From NCBI GenBank assembly GCA_030680795.1, contig JAUXUL010000008.1, positions 1 to 64,000 on the forward strand: DNA of 64,000 nucleotides. Reading direction: 5' to 3'. How positions within the stretch are numbered: position 1 is the stretch's first letter; the number at the start of each line of letters is the position of its first letter. Shown here piece by piece: positions 8,346 to 18,512 of this stretch. The notes under the pieces were generated by a model that saw only the letters and a list, made by a program, of their open reading frames with translations, was not told the origin of the DNA and did no database searches. The stretch comes from Anaerolineales bacterium. GTDB lineage: Bacteria > Chloroflexota > Anaerolineae > Anaerolineales > Villigracilaceae. The position numbers and the translations under genes are program-made.

Positions 8346-10553
8346 ATGTCAGAGAATTCTGTTGGAAAATCATATCCACGCATTGATGCGCGCGGCAAGG
8401 TGACGGGTGAAACACTGTACTCCGGTGACCTTGCCATGATTGGCATGCTACATTTAAAAACCCTCTTTGCCGAACGCCCCCATGCGCGCGTGAAAGCCAT
8501 CCACATTGAAAAAGCGCAAGCTGCAAACGGGGTCGCGGCGGTTTACACGGCAAGGGATGTGCCGATTAATGAATATGGTTTGCAAATCCCCGATCAACCC
8601 GTCTTGTGCGGACCCGGTTCAAGCAAACCACATACCGACATCGTCCGCTTTATCGGAGATCAAGTTGCAGTAGTGATTGCCAATTCCGAGGCCGAGGCGG
8701 ACGCGGCTCTTAAATTGATCGAAGTGGAGTACGAAGACCTGCCGCTTCTAATCGACCCGCTAACTGCCATGCGTCCCGATGCGCCCCTGCTCCATCCGGA
8801 CAGAGGCGATACGAACGTTTGTGTCCACTACAAAATCCGCAAAGGAAATGTGGACGAAGCCTTCGCCAAGGCCGATGTCATTGTCGAAAGCGAATATCAC
8901 ACCCCGGTCCAGGAACATGCCTACCTGCAGCCCGAAGCGGGCTTGGCTTATATAGACAGTGAAGGTCTTATCACAGTCGAATCTGGCGGGCAATGGACTC
9001 ACGCTGACCGTGAAACCATCGCGCACGCATTAGGACTTCCCAACGAAAAAATCCGCGTGATCTACCCAGCCATCGGCGGCGCATTCGGGGGTCGTGAGGA
9101 TATGTCGGTGCAAATCACGCTTGCGCTGGCAGCCATGAAATTGCGGAGGCCGGTCAAAACCATCTGGTCGCGCCGCGAGTCGATCATCGGACACGGTAAA
9201 CGCCACGCTGTTACATTGAAGGCAAAATGGGGCGCTAGCAAAGAAGGCAAGCTTGTCGCCGCTGAAATCGAATTGATTGGCGACGGGGGTGCGTATATGT
9301 ACACATCCAACAAAGTGCTTGGCAATTCGGCTATCACATCCACAGGCCCTTACTTCATCCCCAATGTAAAAACGGACGTATATGGCGTTTATACAAATAA
9401 TGTGCCGGGCGCAGCCTTTCGTGGTTTCGGTGCGCCGCAAGCCTTGTTCATGGCAGAATCACAAATGAACAAACTCGCTGAAAAACTTGGCCTGGATGCG
9501 GTTGAATTCCGTTTGAAAAATGCACTACGCGATGGCGACACAATGGGTGTAGGAACGCCTGCGCCGAACCCTGTCAGCATTATTCAATGTATTGAAGCTG
9601 CACGGGATAAATTCGGATGGAAGAAGAAAAGACTGAGGAACCAAGCCCGAGGACGAAAGAAAAACGGTCAATCGTCCATCGTCCGCGGTCACGGTTTTGC
9701 GGCCGGCTTCAAAAATGTCGGATTCTCATTTGGATATCAGGAGAACTGTTGGGCAAAGGTTGAAATTCACGGTAATGGAAAAATGGAACGCGTCGTCGTT
9801 CACCATGCCGGCGCAGAAGTTGGACAAGGCACTCACACTGTTATGGTGCAGATGGCAGCGCATGTTTTGGGCATATCCGCCGGCCTGGTGGAGTTAAAGA
9901 CCTCTGACTCAGCCACCCAGGGCAACCCAGGCTCGGCATCCGCTTCGCGCCTGACTTTTATGGCTGGCAACTCCATCAAAGGAGCGGCGGAGGCGGCTTT
10001 GGAAAAATGGAAAATGGAAGAGCGCCCTGCGATCGCGGAATTCAAATATCTCGCACCTCGTACCACGCCATTTGATAAAGAAACCGGCTACTCGATGCCC
10101 AACTTCCAATATGCCTATGTCGCACAGGCTGCAGAAGTGGAAGTGGATACCGAAACCGGTCAACTGCGCGTCATTCGTCTCGTCTCTGCAGATGACGTTG
10201 GTAAAGCGATCAACCCGGATCTCGTCATTGGCCAGATCGAAGGCGCGGTGGTACAGGCGCAGGGATATGCCATTCTCGAAGATTACAAAACAAAAGATGG
10301 CAAATTATTGACTGACCAGTTAAGCACGTATCTTATCCCCACCATTTTGGATATTCCTGATTCGGTCGAGTCGGTCATCGTTGAAGTGCCAGACCCGAAT
10401 GGGCCTTGGGGGGCGCGCGGATTGGGTGAATTGCCCTTCCTGCCGGTTGCGCCAGTCATTGCCGCCGCCATCCACGATGCCACCGGAGTGTGGATCAACG
10501 AATTCCCATTCACGCCTGAGCGTATCCTGCGGGCATTGGGAAAAATAAAATAA
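8346..10553 (+). CDS. Xanthine-dehydrogenase-family molybdopterin-binding subunit
   Basis: The 735-residue protein has the full architecture of the large molybdenum hydroxylase subunit: an N-terminal a/b hammerhead domain (GKVTGETLYSGD, GDQVAVV) and two Mo-cofactor binding domains. Cofactor-contact motifs are GGAFGGRE (244-251), AFRGFGAPQ (357-365) and GAEVGQGTHTV. Near the C-terminus GARGLGELPF supplies the Glu (about residue 695) expected to act as base in hydroxylation. The substrate is not clear: xanthine, aldehydes, CO and other small molecules are all used in the family, and the AYRGAG-type CO-dehydrogenase loop is absent, which argues against CoxL. A short basic stretch around residues 428-446 is partly encoded by a heptamer-like repeat. 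It pairs with the product of 6471. Confidence 0.9.
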   Translation: MSENSVGKSYPRIDARGKVTGETLYSGDLAMIGMLHLKTLFAERPHARVKAIHIEKAQAANGVAAVYTARDVPINEYGLQIPDQPVLCGPGSSKPHTDIVRFIGDQVAVVIANSEAEADAALKLIEVEYEDLPLLIDPLTAMRPDAPLLHPDRGDTNVCVHYKIRKGNVDEAFAKADVIVESEYHTPVQEHAYLQPEAGLAYIDSEGLITVESGGQWTHADRETIAHALGLPNEKIRVIYPAIGGAFGGREDMSVQITLALAAMKLRRPVKTIWSRRESIIGHGKRHAVTLKAKWGASKEGKLVAAEIELIGDGGAYMYTSNKVLGNSAITSTGPYFIPNVKTDVYGVYTNNVPGAAFRGFGAPQALFMAESQMNKLAEKLGLDAVEFRLKNALRDGDTMGVGTPAPNPVSIIQCIEAARDKFGWKKKRLRNQARGRKKNGQSSIVRGHGFAAGFKNVGFSFGYQENCWAKVEIHGNGKMERVVVHHAGAEVGQGTHTVMVQMAAHVLGISAGLVELKTSDSATQGNPGSASASRLTFMAGNSIKGAAEAALEKWKMEERPAIAEFKYLAPRTTPFDKETGYSMPNFQYAYVAQAAEVEVDTETGQLRVIRLVSADDVGKAINPDLVIGQIEGAVVQAQGYAILEDYKTKDGKLLTDQLSTYLIPTILDIPDSVESVIVEVPDPNGPWGARGLGELPFLPVAPVIAAAIHDATGVWINEFPFTPERILRALGKIK

Positions 10554-10557
10554 ATAA

Positions 10558-10683
10558 GTCGTTGCGAGGACTGCTGGTCAGGTAGAGCGAGTGCCTTTCT
10601 CGGTTATACCGAGACCCAGCCCATTGCAATCTTGAACATAATTGGAGATTGCTTCGTCGGAAAAACGCCCTCCTCACAATGAC
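10558..10683. repeat. MITE-like inverted repeat, copy B (126 bp)
   Basis: GTCGTTGCGAGGA at the left is inverted as TCCTCACAATGAC at the right, and GGAGATTGCTTCGTCGG matches the inner part of copy A. The middle differs (a TCTCGGTTATACCGAGA hairpin). It separates the Mo hydroxylase genes from the alpha/beta hydrolase. Confidence 0.75.
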
Positions 10684-10695
10684 GCATATCACAAA

Positions 10696-11571
10696 ATGCC
10701 CTTCCCTTATCTGAATGAAACCAAGGAATTAAACGAGGCAGTCCGCCGGGAAATTGGCGGATCGTTTGTCGCACTCGCGGATGGCGTTACACATTATGAA
10801 TTGAGTGGACCCAAAGATGGTCGGATTATTGTTCTTGTGCATGGCTTCTCCGTACCTTCCTTCATCTATGACCCTACCTTTGAGTTTTTGGTGACCGCAG
10901 GCTTTCGCGTTCTACGCTATGACCTGATCGGGCGCGGATACTCAGACAAGCCCCGTGCCTGTTATGATATCCACCTCTTTGTAAAACAACTTAAAGACTT
11001 GCTTGACGCCCTCGAAATGACCAAAGTGGATTTGGTCGGGCTCTCCATGGGCGGACCAGTCACCGCCGCCTTCATCGAAATATATCCGTACCATGTTCGC
11101 AGGCATGTGTTGATTGACCCATCTGGTATGAAACGCGTGCAATTATCGCTTCTGCTTAAATCTGCAAGACTGCCTCGCATTGGCGAACTGTTTCTCGGCC
11201 TGTTTGGACGCGATAACATGCTCAAAGGGATTGCATCTGATTTCTTCGACCCCACCCTCGTGGAAGTATTTCAGGAAAAATATAAGATCCAGATGCAATA
11301 CAAGGGTTTCAAACGCGCCATTTTATCCACCATACGCAACGGGATGTTGGAATCATTTCTCGATACATATCTAAAAATTGGTGTGTTGAAAAAACCAACC
11401 CTGATCTTTTGGGGCGAGAACGATAAGACCACACCCTTTGAAGACCATACCCTGCTCTTGCATGCCCTGCCGCACGCGGAGTTCCACGCGATTGAAAATT
11501 GCGGACACCTCCCGCATTATGAAAAAACAGAGATCGTCAACCCGATCCTGATGGAGTTTTTATCACGATGA
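10696..11571 (+). CDS. Alpha/beta hydrolase (lipase/esterase-like)
   Basis: A 291-residue alpha/beta hydrolase. The oxyanion-hole HGF is at 49-51, the nucleophile elbow GLSMGG places the catalytic Ser at 117, the acid is in WGENDKTTP, and the His is in CGHLPHYE near the C-terminus. I place the start at 10696 (MPFPYLNETKEL); an upstream in-frame ATG at 10642 would begin inside the MITE-like repeat and add 18 residues of repeat-derived sequence. The stop overlaps the next start by 4 bases (ATGA). Substrate unknown. Its operon position after the Mo hydroxylase may mean it processes the same metabolite. Confidence 0.85.
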   Translation: MPFPYLNETKELNEAVRREIGGSFVALADGVTHYELSGPKDGRIIVLVHGFSVPSFIYDPTFEFLVTAGFRVLRYDLIGRGYSDKPRACYDIHLFVKQLKDLLDALEMTKVDLVGLSMGGPVTAAFIEIYPYHVRRHVLIDPSGMKRVQLSLLLKSARLPRIGELFLGLFGRDNMLKGIASDFFDPTLVEVFQEKYKIQMQYKGFKRAILSTIRNGMLESFLDTYLKIGVLKKPTLIFWGENDKTTPFEDHTLLLHALPHAEFHAIENCGHLPHYEKTEIVNPILMEFLSR

Positions 11572-12062
11572 ACAAACAAGATATTCAATTACTTTACAAA
11601 TACAACAGCTGGGCGAACACCCGCATTTTGGATGCCGCTTCAATTGTGACCGGGGAACAATTCCTTGCGCCCGCCTCATATCCACATGGCGGATTACGCA
11701 GCACGCTCACTCACATACTCTTCGCTGAATGGATCTGGCGGTTGCGCTGGCAGGGCGATTCAGCTATTGCGTGGATCAAGCCTGAAGAATTCCCCACTTT
11801 CGATACCCTCCGCACACGCTGGATGGAGGAGGAAAAACCATTGAACGAATTCGTGGCATCCCTGACGGATGAAAAGCTGAACTCCGCTTTCCATTACAAA
11901 AACATCAAAGGGGACAAGTACGAAAGCATCCTCTGGCAGGCCATGGCACACCTCGTCAACCACGGCACTCAGCACCGTAGTGAAGCCGCCGTCATGCTGA
12001 CAGAGCTGGGGCATTCTCCCGGCGATATTGATTTGATCGTATACTTGCGTGAAGGATCGTAA
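11568..12062 (+). CDS. DinB-family protein
   Basis: The 164-residue protein has the DinB/YfiT four-helix pattern: YNSWANTRILDA at the N-terminus, a first metal-type His in LTHILFAEWIW, and the C-terminal HLVNHGTQHRSEA with two His, together giving the usual His3 metal site. DinB-fold proteins include thiol-dependent S-transferases (bacillithiol, mycothiol) and metal-binding proteins induced by DNA damage; which applies here is unknown. It is translationally coupled to the hydrolase upstream by an ATGA overlap, and its last base is the first base of the next gene. Confidence 0.8.
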   Translation: MNKQDIQLLYKYNSWANTRILDAASIVTGEQFLAPASYPHGGLRSTLTHILFAEWIWRLRWQGDSAIAWIKPEEFPTFDTLRTRWMEEEKPLNEFVASLTDEKLNSAFHYKNIKGDKYESILWQAMAHLVNHGTQHRSEAAVMLTELGHSPGDIDLIVYLREGS

Positions 12063-12811
12063 TGTTTCACAAACTAAAGAACTTCATCCACCGCAACAGG
12101 TATAACCTAGCCGTCTTTGTATTACTGAACATGGCCTGTTTGGTTTCCATTCTGCTGGTTGTGGCGCGGGTTGCCTATAGCGATTCAAACCGCCATACGG
12201 GTTTGATTAAGAATCTCTTCCTGGCCTGGATTCCCTTCATGCTGGCATACATCGCGCATGCTGTCTCATGGAGGCGCATCTGGTTGTACCTCGTCATCCC
12301 AGTCATTGCCTTCCTATGGTTGATCTTCTTCCCCAACGCCCCCTACATGCTGACCGACCTGCAGGACCTGGCGCGCCGCGCAAGCGATGCGCCGCTTTGG
12401 TACGACGTGCTCATCGTGGTTTGGTTCTCGTGGACAGGCATGCTGCTTGGCGTGATCTCACTCTATTTGATGCAGGATATTATTTTTCGCACCTTTGGTC
12501 GCGCGGCCGGCTGGGTCTTCGTTTTCGTGATCTCCGGCTTGAGCAGTTTCGGCCTTTACATTGGTCGTTTTATGCGCCTGAATTCATGGGATATTCTGCA
12601 AGACCCCGCAGAGACCGCCGTGGAAATCCTCGGTCTCGCGGTTGACCCAAGCAGGCGCCTGGCAGCCTTCACCCTTCTGTACACATTCTTCTTCCTGTTC
12701 GTCTTCCTGCTTTTATATTCCTTCAGCCACATGCTTCAGGAACATCATGTCAGAGCGCAGGCCACTCCCGAACAGCCGGACTCCACCCAACCTGCCAATG
12801 TCAATCAATAA
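12062..12811 (+). CDS. DUF1361 membrane protein
   Basis: A 249-residue polytopic membrane protein with about six hydrophobic segments. The block LFLAWIPFMLAYIAH and the following WLIFFPNAPYMLTDLQDL are hallmarks of DUF1361, whose function is not known. The C-terminus is a short hydrophilic Pro/Gln-rich tail. It overlaps the upstream DinB gene by one base and the downstream YqeB-family gene by 14 bases, so it belongs to the same transcript. Confidence 0.85.
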   Translation: MFHKLKNFIHRNRYNLAVFVLLNMACLVSILLVVARVAYSDSNRHTGLIKNLFLAWIPFMLAYIAHAVSWRRIWLYLVIPVIAFLWLIFFPNAPYMLTDLQDLARRASDAPLWYDVLIVVWFSWTGMLLGVISLYLMQDIIFRTFGRAAGWVFVFVISGLSSFGLYIGRFMRLNSWDILQDPAETAVEILGLAVDPSRRLAAFTLLYTFFFLFVFLLLYSFSHMLQEHHVRAQATPEQPDSTQPANVNQ

Positions 12812-13628
12812 CAGCCCGCTCATCCTCATTCGCGGCGGCGGTGACCTTGCCAGCGGCGTAGCCCTGCGCTTGCATCGCGTCGGTTTTCAAGTTGCCATCC
12901 TTGAACTGCCCGCCCCACTCGCTGTCCGCCGCACGGTTTGTTTTTCAGAGGCAGTCTACGAAGGCATGCACACTGTCGAGGCTGTCACCGCACGCCTCGT
13001 TTCGGCCGACCAATTTCAGGTCGCGTTGGAGGCGGGTGAAATCCCCGTGCTGATCGATCCCCAGGCAAACATCCTGCGCAATCAATTCCTGACGAGTCCT
13101 CAATCCACTTTTGTGGTAGATGCGCGACTCTTGAAGTCTGCTCCCGAACTGCTGGCTATGGATGTCCCGCTTCACATCGGGCTGGGGCCTGGTTTCTGCG
13201 CAGGTGACAATTGCCACGCTGTGATAGAGACCCGCCGCAGTCATACCCTCGGACGGGTGCTGTGGAGCGGAGAGACTCAACCCGATAGCGGACAACCCGA
13301 AGGCGGCGCGCGCCGTGTGCTGCGCGCGCCGATCTCGGGCTATGTAAAACCACTCAAACAAATTGGCGAGCATTGTGAAGAAGGCGAAGGTATTGCATTG
13401 ATCCCTCACGGGGACGATGTTAATGAGCAGGTTTCGGTGGTCAGCCCAATCAACGGCGTCCTGCGCGGACTCATCCATGCGCGTGTGGAAGTGACCGAGG
13501 GTATGAAGATCGGCGACATTGACTCGCGTGACGATCCCAGCATTTGCTCCCTTGTTTCAGATAAAGCCTTATCCGTCGGCGGCGGCGTGCTCGAAGCAAT
13601 CCTGGTCAAATTGAAAGAGGCGAAATAA
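12798..13628 (+). CDS. yqeB: YqeB/EF2563-family protein, associated with selenium-dependent molybdenum hydroxylases
   Basis: The product (276 residues from the chosen start) begins LILIRGGGDLASGVALRLHR, the characteristic nucleotide-binding-like N-terminus of the YqeB/EF2563 family. Other family blocks are HIGLGPGFCAGDNCHAVIET and the C-terminal VGGGVLEAILV. Comparative genomics by others ties this family to enzymes that carry a labile selenium atom at the Mo site; its biochemistry is not settled. I chose the ATG at 12798, which overlaps DUF1361; frame is open further upstream, but those residues (Cys/Ser-rich) are a shadow of DUF1361. Being last gene in the Mo hydroxylase operon fits a maturation role for that enzyme. 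Confidence 0.85.
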   Translation: MSINNSPLILIRGGGDLASGVALRLHRVGFQVAILELPAPLAVRRTVCFSEAVYEGMHTVEAVTARLVSADQFQVALEAGEIPVLIDPQANILRNQFLTSPQSTFVVDARLLKSAPELLAMDVPLHIGLGPGFCAGDNCHAVIETRRSHTLGRVLWSGETQPDSGQPEGGARRVLRAPISGYVKPLKQIGEHCEEGEGIALIPHGDDVNEQVSVVSPINGVLRGLIHARVEVTEGMKIGDIDSRDDPSICSLVSDKALSVGGGVLEAILVKLKEAK

Positions 13629-13632
13629 ACCA

Positions 13633-13799
13633 GGGGCTGTCCAATAAGAGAATCTCTCAACGTCAAAGTGGGAATCTAATAACAAAAAACATCTCCTTCC
13701 ATGATAATAATGGGACGAGATGTTCTCAAATAATTGATTTTCAAGGCAGGCGTGGGATATTTTTATGTCGCTTCTGCCTTTTTGGACACATCCCCTTTA
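13633..13799. mobile_element. Possible IS remnant or MITE, about 167 bp
   Basis: AGGGGCTGTCCAATAA at the left and the complement of AAGGGGATGTGTCCAAAA at the right form imperfect terminal inverted repeats of a kind seen at IS ends (GGGGCTGTCCAA). Inside is a hairpin (AACATCTC and GAGATGTT). No transposase is present. Between here and the gene at 13923 I see only AT-rich DNA and a ribosome binding site (AGGAG). Confidence 0.45.
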
Positions 13800-13922
13800 G
13801 AACAATGCGCCTGGAAGGCACGCACTTTCAGAAATAATTTTTAATCGAACAACTTTCCTGCAGAGCCTCAGTTTGCTTTTCTTGTCTCTCTTGCCATCTT
13901 CCATCCCTTTCATAGGAGCATC

Positions 13923-15983
13923 ATGATAACCTATCCAATTCCCCAAAAGCGGGAATTCAAACTCACACAGCACGGCCTCACCCGCAACGACGAATATTAC
14001 TGGATGCGCGAACGCAAAGACCCCGAGGTCATCAAGTATTTGCAGGCGGAAAATGAATATTTGGAAAAGGAACTAAAGCATATCAAACCGCTTCAGGAAA
14101 AACTTTTCCAGGAAATGAAAGCGCGCCTGCAGGAGGTGGACAGCAGTGTGCCTGAGAAATACAGGGATTATTTTTATTACACGCGCACGGAAGCCAACAA
14201 ACAGTATCCCATCTATTGTCGTAAAAAAAGTTCGCTGGATGCGCCGGAAGAAGTGTTGCTTGATCAAAACGTACTCGCCGAAGGCAGTGAATTTTGCAGT
14301 GTCAGCGCATTCAGCATCAGCCCTGACCAGACCAAGCTGGCCTACTCGGTTGACCTTGCAGGCGCGGAGGTTTACACGATCTACATCAAAGACTTAACCA
14401 GCGGGGGACTGTCTCCTGAAAAAATCGAGAGAACCTATGGCAGTGTTTACTTTCATACGGGTATAGAATGGGCCAACGACAATAAAACGCTCTACTATCT
14501 AACCCTCGATGAATTTCACCGCGCAGATAAACTCCTGCGCCACAGGCTCAACACAGACCCCAAACAGGATACCCTGCTCTTTCACGAAAAAGATGATACA
14601 TTTTCATTGTCCATATACAGACCGCGCAGTAAAAAATTTATTATGACCTATCATTACAACACAATTTCACAGGAGGTACGCTTCATCTCGACGGGCGAGC
14701 CTGATTCTGAACTAAAAGTTTTACAACCCCGCAGAAATAATCTTGAATATTACGCCACGCATCATAGCGATTCTTTTTTTGTGATCACAAATGACAATGC
14801 CCGCAATTATAAATTGGTCAAAACACCGGTCTCTGCACCGGGAATTGAAAACTGGCAGGATGTCATTCCGCATCGCGAAGATGTCCTTATCGAACACATT
14901 GATGCCTTTGAAGATCACATCGTCCTACACGAACGCAAAAACGGACTTAAGCAATTACGCGTGAGCAATGCCGATGGCACAGGCAATGCTCATTATGTGA
15001 AATTCCCCGACCCCACTTATGAGGCGGCAGCCGAACCCAACCTGGAATTCAAAACCAGCATTTTTCGGATCAAATACTCATCCCTGGTTACACCCAATTC
15101 AATCGTGGATATTCACATGGATACAGGCAAATGGGAATTGCTAAAAGAAGATCACATCCCCAATGGGTTTGATAAAACACATTACATTACCGAGTATATC
15201 CACGCCAAAGCCGCGGATGGAAAACTGGTGCCTATCTCCATTGCCTACAAAAAGGGCTTAAAGAAGAATGGACAAAACCCGACCCTGCTCTCCGGATATG
15301 GCGCTTATGGCTCATCCAGTGAAGCGCATTTTAATGCCAACCTGATCAGCATCCTTGACCGTGGATTCGTCTTTGCGATTGGGCATGTCCGCGGTGGAAT
15401 TGAACTGGGACGGGATTGGTACGACGAAGGCAAACTCTTCCACAAGAAAAATTCCTTCACAGATTTCATTGCCTGCGCCGAGCATCTGATCCAGGACTGT
15501 TTTTCCTCGCCCGACAAACTCGCCATGATTGGCAGCTCAGCAGGGGGGTTGTTGGTCGGCGCAAGCATGATCATACGGCCTGATCTATTCAAGGCGGTCA
15601 TCTGCAAAGTCCCGTTTCTGGATGTGGTCACCAGCATGAGTGACCTATCCATTCCCCTAACCACGCTCGAATACGATCAATGGGGCAACCCTGAAAACAA
15701 GGACGATTTTGAGTACATGCTTTCGTATTCACCTTACGACAACATCCAACCCGTTGAGTATCCTCACCTGCTTCTTACCACAGGCTTCAACGATCCGCGT
15801 GTGGCCTATTGGGAGCCCGCTAAATTTCTGGCAAGGTTGAGGTGTATAAAAAAGGGTGACAACCTCGCCATACTCCAAACCAACTTCAGCGCAGGCCATG
15901 CCGGCGCAAGCGGGCGCTATGATTCCCTGAATGAAAACGCCCTGGATTTTGCATTCCTGGTTGATAGGATTGGCCATAAATAA
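13923..15983 (+). CDS. ptrB: Oligopeptidase B-like S9A serine peptidase
   Basis: This 686-residue protein has the S9A prolyl-oligopeptidase architecture: an N-terminal segment (DEYYWMRER) leading to a seven-bladed beta propeller, then an alpha/beta hydrolase domain from about residue 430. The nucleophile is Ser539 in GSSAGGLLVG (GRSAGG is more usual), the acid lies in FNDPRVAYWEPAKF, and the His in AGHAGASGRYDSL; the AGASGRY block is typical of oligopeptidase B, which cleaves short peptides after basic residues in the cytoplasm. There is no signal peptide. The start follows AGGAGCATC. It is monocistronic, with an IS-like remnant upstream and a terminator hairpin directly after the stop. Confidence 0.88.
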   Translation: MITYPIPQKREFKLTQHGLTRNDEYYWMRERKDPEVIKYLQAENEYLEKELKHIKPLQEKLFQEMKARLQEVDSSVPEKYRDYFYYTRTEANKQYPIYCRKKSSLDAPEEVLLDQNVLAEGSEFCSVSAFSISPDQTKLAYSVDLAGAEVYTIYIKDLTSGGLSPEKIERTYGSVYFHTGIEWANDNKTLYYLTLDEFHRADKLLRHRLNTDPKQDTLLFHEKDDTFSLSIYRPRSKKFIMTYHYNTISQEVRFISTGEPDSELKVLQPRRNNLEYYATHHSDSFFVITNDNARNYKLVKTPVSAPGIENWQDVIPHREDVLIEHIDAFEDHIVLHERKNGLKQLRVSNADGTGNAHYVKFPDPTYEAAAEPNLEFKTSIFRIKYSSLVTPNSIVDIHMDTGKWELLKEDHIPNGFDKTHYITEYIHAKAADGKLVPISIAYKKGLKKNGQNPTLLSGYGAYGSSSEAHFNANLISILDRGFVFAIGHVRGGIELGRDWYDEGKLFHKKNSFTDFIACAEHLIQDCFSSPDKLAMIGSSAGGLLVGASMIIRPDLFKAVICKVPFLDVVTSMSDLSIPLTTLEYDQWGNPENKDDFEYMLSYSPYDNIQPVEYPHLLLTTGFNDPRVAYWEPAKFLARLRCIKKGDNLAILQTNFSAGHAGASGRYDSLNENALDFAFLVDRIGHK

Positions 15984-15989
15984 ACAATA

Positions 15990-16028
15990 AAAAACCCTCC
16001 GTTTAAATTTTCTCGGAGGATTTTTTAT
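15990..16028. terminator. Bidirectional rho-independent terminator
   Basis: An A-run, CCTCCG, a loop, CGGAGG and a T-run (ATTTTTTATT). It lies between the convergent ptrB and citrate synthase genes and can serve both. Confidence 0.8.
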
Positions 16029-16052
16029 TCAAACACTCTCTACCGTCACAGG

Positions 16053-17363
16053 CTAAACTCCCCTCTGCGCCACAACTTCTTCCAACATCTTTGTCGTCAG
16101 GGACTTCGGGCGCTCAATCGGCTGACCTAATGCACGCGCCCAGACATAGTTGGCTGTCACGCCAAGTGCGCGGCCAATACCGAACAAGACAGTGTAGAAA
16201 TCAAAATCGCGCACGCCATAGTAATACTGCAGTGCGCCGCTGATCGCATCCACATTGGGGGCTGGGTTCTTAGCTTTGCCCTGTTCTTTCAGCACCTGCG
16301 GCACAACGTCGAAAACCAGATCAGCAAGACGTACCAACTCATCACCCGGGAAGCGTTTCTTGGCAAATTCCATTTGCGCCGTGAAACGTGGATCGGGTAC
16401 GCGCAAAACCGCATGGCCATATCCAGGGATCACATGTCCACCATTGAGCGTATCCCACGCAAATTTATACAGGTCTTCGCGAGAAGGCACGCCGCCGAAT
16501 TTGTCCTTCACTTCGATCAACCAGCCAAGACACTCTTGATTTGCCAGACCATGTAAAGGTCCAGCAAGACCGTTGAGCGCGGCGGAGAAGGAAAGATACG
16601 GGTCAGAAAGAGCCGATCCCACCAGGTGCATGGTATGAGCGGAGACATTTCCAGACTCGTGATCGCTGTGTAAAATGAAATACAGGCGGGCAAGTTCGGT
16701 ATAACCCTTCCTGTCTGAAACCTTCATCATCTTCGCAAAGTTCGCGCCATAATCCAGTTTGGGATTGTATTTCGGTTTGGCGTTTTCGCCAAAATATTTC
16801 ATGCGATAAATATACGCAGCTACGATGGGAAGTTTCGCTGTCAGGTCAAGGCTGTCTTCCAGCGCGGCTTCCCAATACTGGTCTTTCTTCATCTCGTGAT
16901 ACCTTGCCGCAAAGACCGACTCATTCTGCAAGGCAAGCACAGCCTGTGAAAAGAGAGTCATTGGATGAGTCTCTTTCGGCATGGACTTGAGCATCTTATA
17001 AACATAATCAGGAACGGTGGCGCGCTGCGCCCATTCATCCTCCACTGACTGCGCTTCTTCATTGCTCGGCACTTCACCGATCATCAAAAGATAATACAAA
17101 GCGCCCACCAAAGGCATTTTACCGCCGCGCGCTCTGGGCAAAGCCTGGAGCACTTCAGGGATGGACATGCCGCGCAGCCGAATCCCCTCGGATGGGTCAA
17201 CGAATGAGACGTCTGAAAGCAGGGACTTGATATTACGCATTCCGCCAACAATCTGACCCACAGTCACATCATCCACTTTCACTTCAGCGTGTTCCTTTGC
17301 CAGGGACTTGATACGCTCGCGCCATGCAGGCAATTGAGCCGAGATTTTTTCATGCAAAATCAT
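16053..17363 (-). CDS. gltA: Citrate synthase, mitochondrial-like type
   Basis: A 436-residue citrate synthase condensing oxaloacetate and acetyl-CoA. The catalytic blocks are easily seen: LHSDHESGNVSAHTMHLVGS with the first His, GLAGPLHGLANQE with the second His, PGYGHAVLRVPDPR, and RDFDFYTVLFG with the Asp. The HSDHE-x-GNVSAHT form resembles eukaryotic mitochondrial synthases rather than the usual NADH-sensitive proteobacterial type, and it lacks the N-terminal zinc/NADH domain of the latter. It lies 86 bases downstream of mdh on the same strand, so the two adjacent TCA-cycle steps are probably co-transcribed. The start ATG follows AGGAGTCTC. Confidence 0.93.
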   Translation of the reverse strand: MILHEKISAQLPAWRERIKSLAKEHAEVKVDDVTVGQIVGGMRNIKSLLSDVSFVDPSEGIRLRGMSIPEVLQALPRARGGKMPLVGALYYLLMIGEVPSNEEAQSVEDEWAQRATVPDYVYKMLKSMPKETHPMTLFSQAVLALQNESVFAARYHEMKKDQYWEAALEDSLDLTAKLPIVAAYIYRMKYFGENAKPKYNPKLDYGANFAKMMKVSDRKGYTELARLYFILHSDHESGNVSAHTMHLVGSALSDPYLSFSAALNGLAGPLHGLANQECLGWLIEVKDKFGGVPSREDLYKFAWDTLNGGHVIPGYGHAVLRVPDPRFTAQMEFAKKRFPGDELVRLADLVFDVVPQVLKEQGKAKNPAPNVDAISGALQYYYGVRDFDFYTVLFGIGRALGVTANYVWARALGQPIERPKSLTTKMLEEVVAQRGV

Positions 17364-17395
17364 GAGAGACTCCTATCTATTTTTTCAAGTTGGAG

Positions 17396-17446
17396 GCCAA
17401 AGGTCAATAATCGGTCTTGCGACCTTTGACCTTCGACCTTCAACAG
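17396..17446. repeat. Degenerate heptamer-type tandem repeat between mdh and citrate synthase
   Basis: GACCTTTGACCTTCGACCTTC is a period-7 run, preceded by GGTCAATAATCGGTCTTGC. Similar short-period runs recur in this window, several within genes. Confidence 0.6.
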
Positions 17447-17449
17447 AAT

Positions 17450-18400
<951 letters not shown>

Positions 18401-18512
18401 TTAATCGGCGTCAGACGCCCTTATTTTTTCCAATTCTATCCGAAAGTATCACAGCTCAAAAGTACAAATGTCACATTTTTGGATACACATTCCTACTGAC
18501 ACAAACAAAAAG

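Noticed and set aside
8346-10553. Aerobic CO dehydrogenase large subunit
   Set aside because: The AYRGAG-type signature with Cys of CoxL is absent; the loop here is AFRGFG, as in xanthine-dehydrogenase-type enzymes.
10642-10695. N-terminal extension of the alpha/beta hydrolase starting at 10642
   Set aside because: These 18 codons lie in the MITE-like repeat and have no homology to hydrolases; the ATG at 10696 fits better.
12642-12797. Extension of the YqeB-family gene to 12642
   Set aside because: The added residues are Ser/Cys-rich and are the second-frame reading of the DUF1361 gene; family homology begins at 12798.
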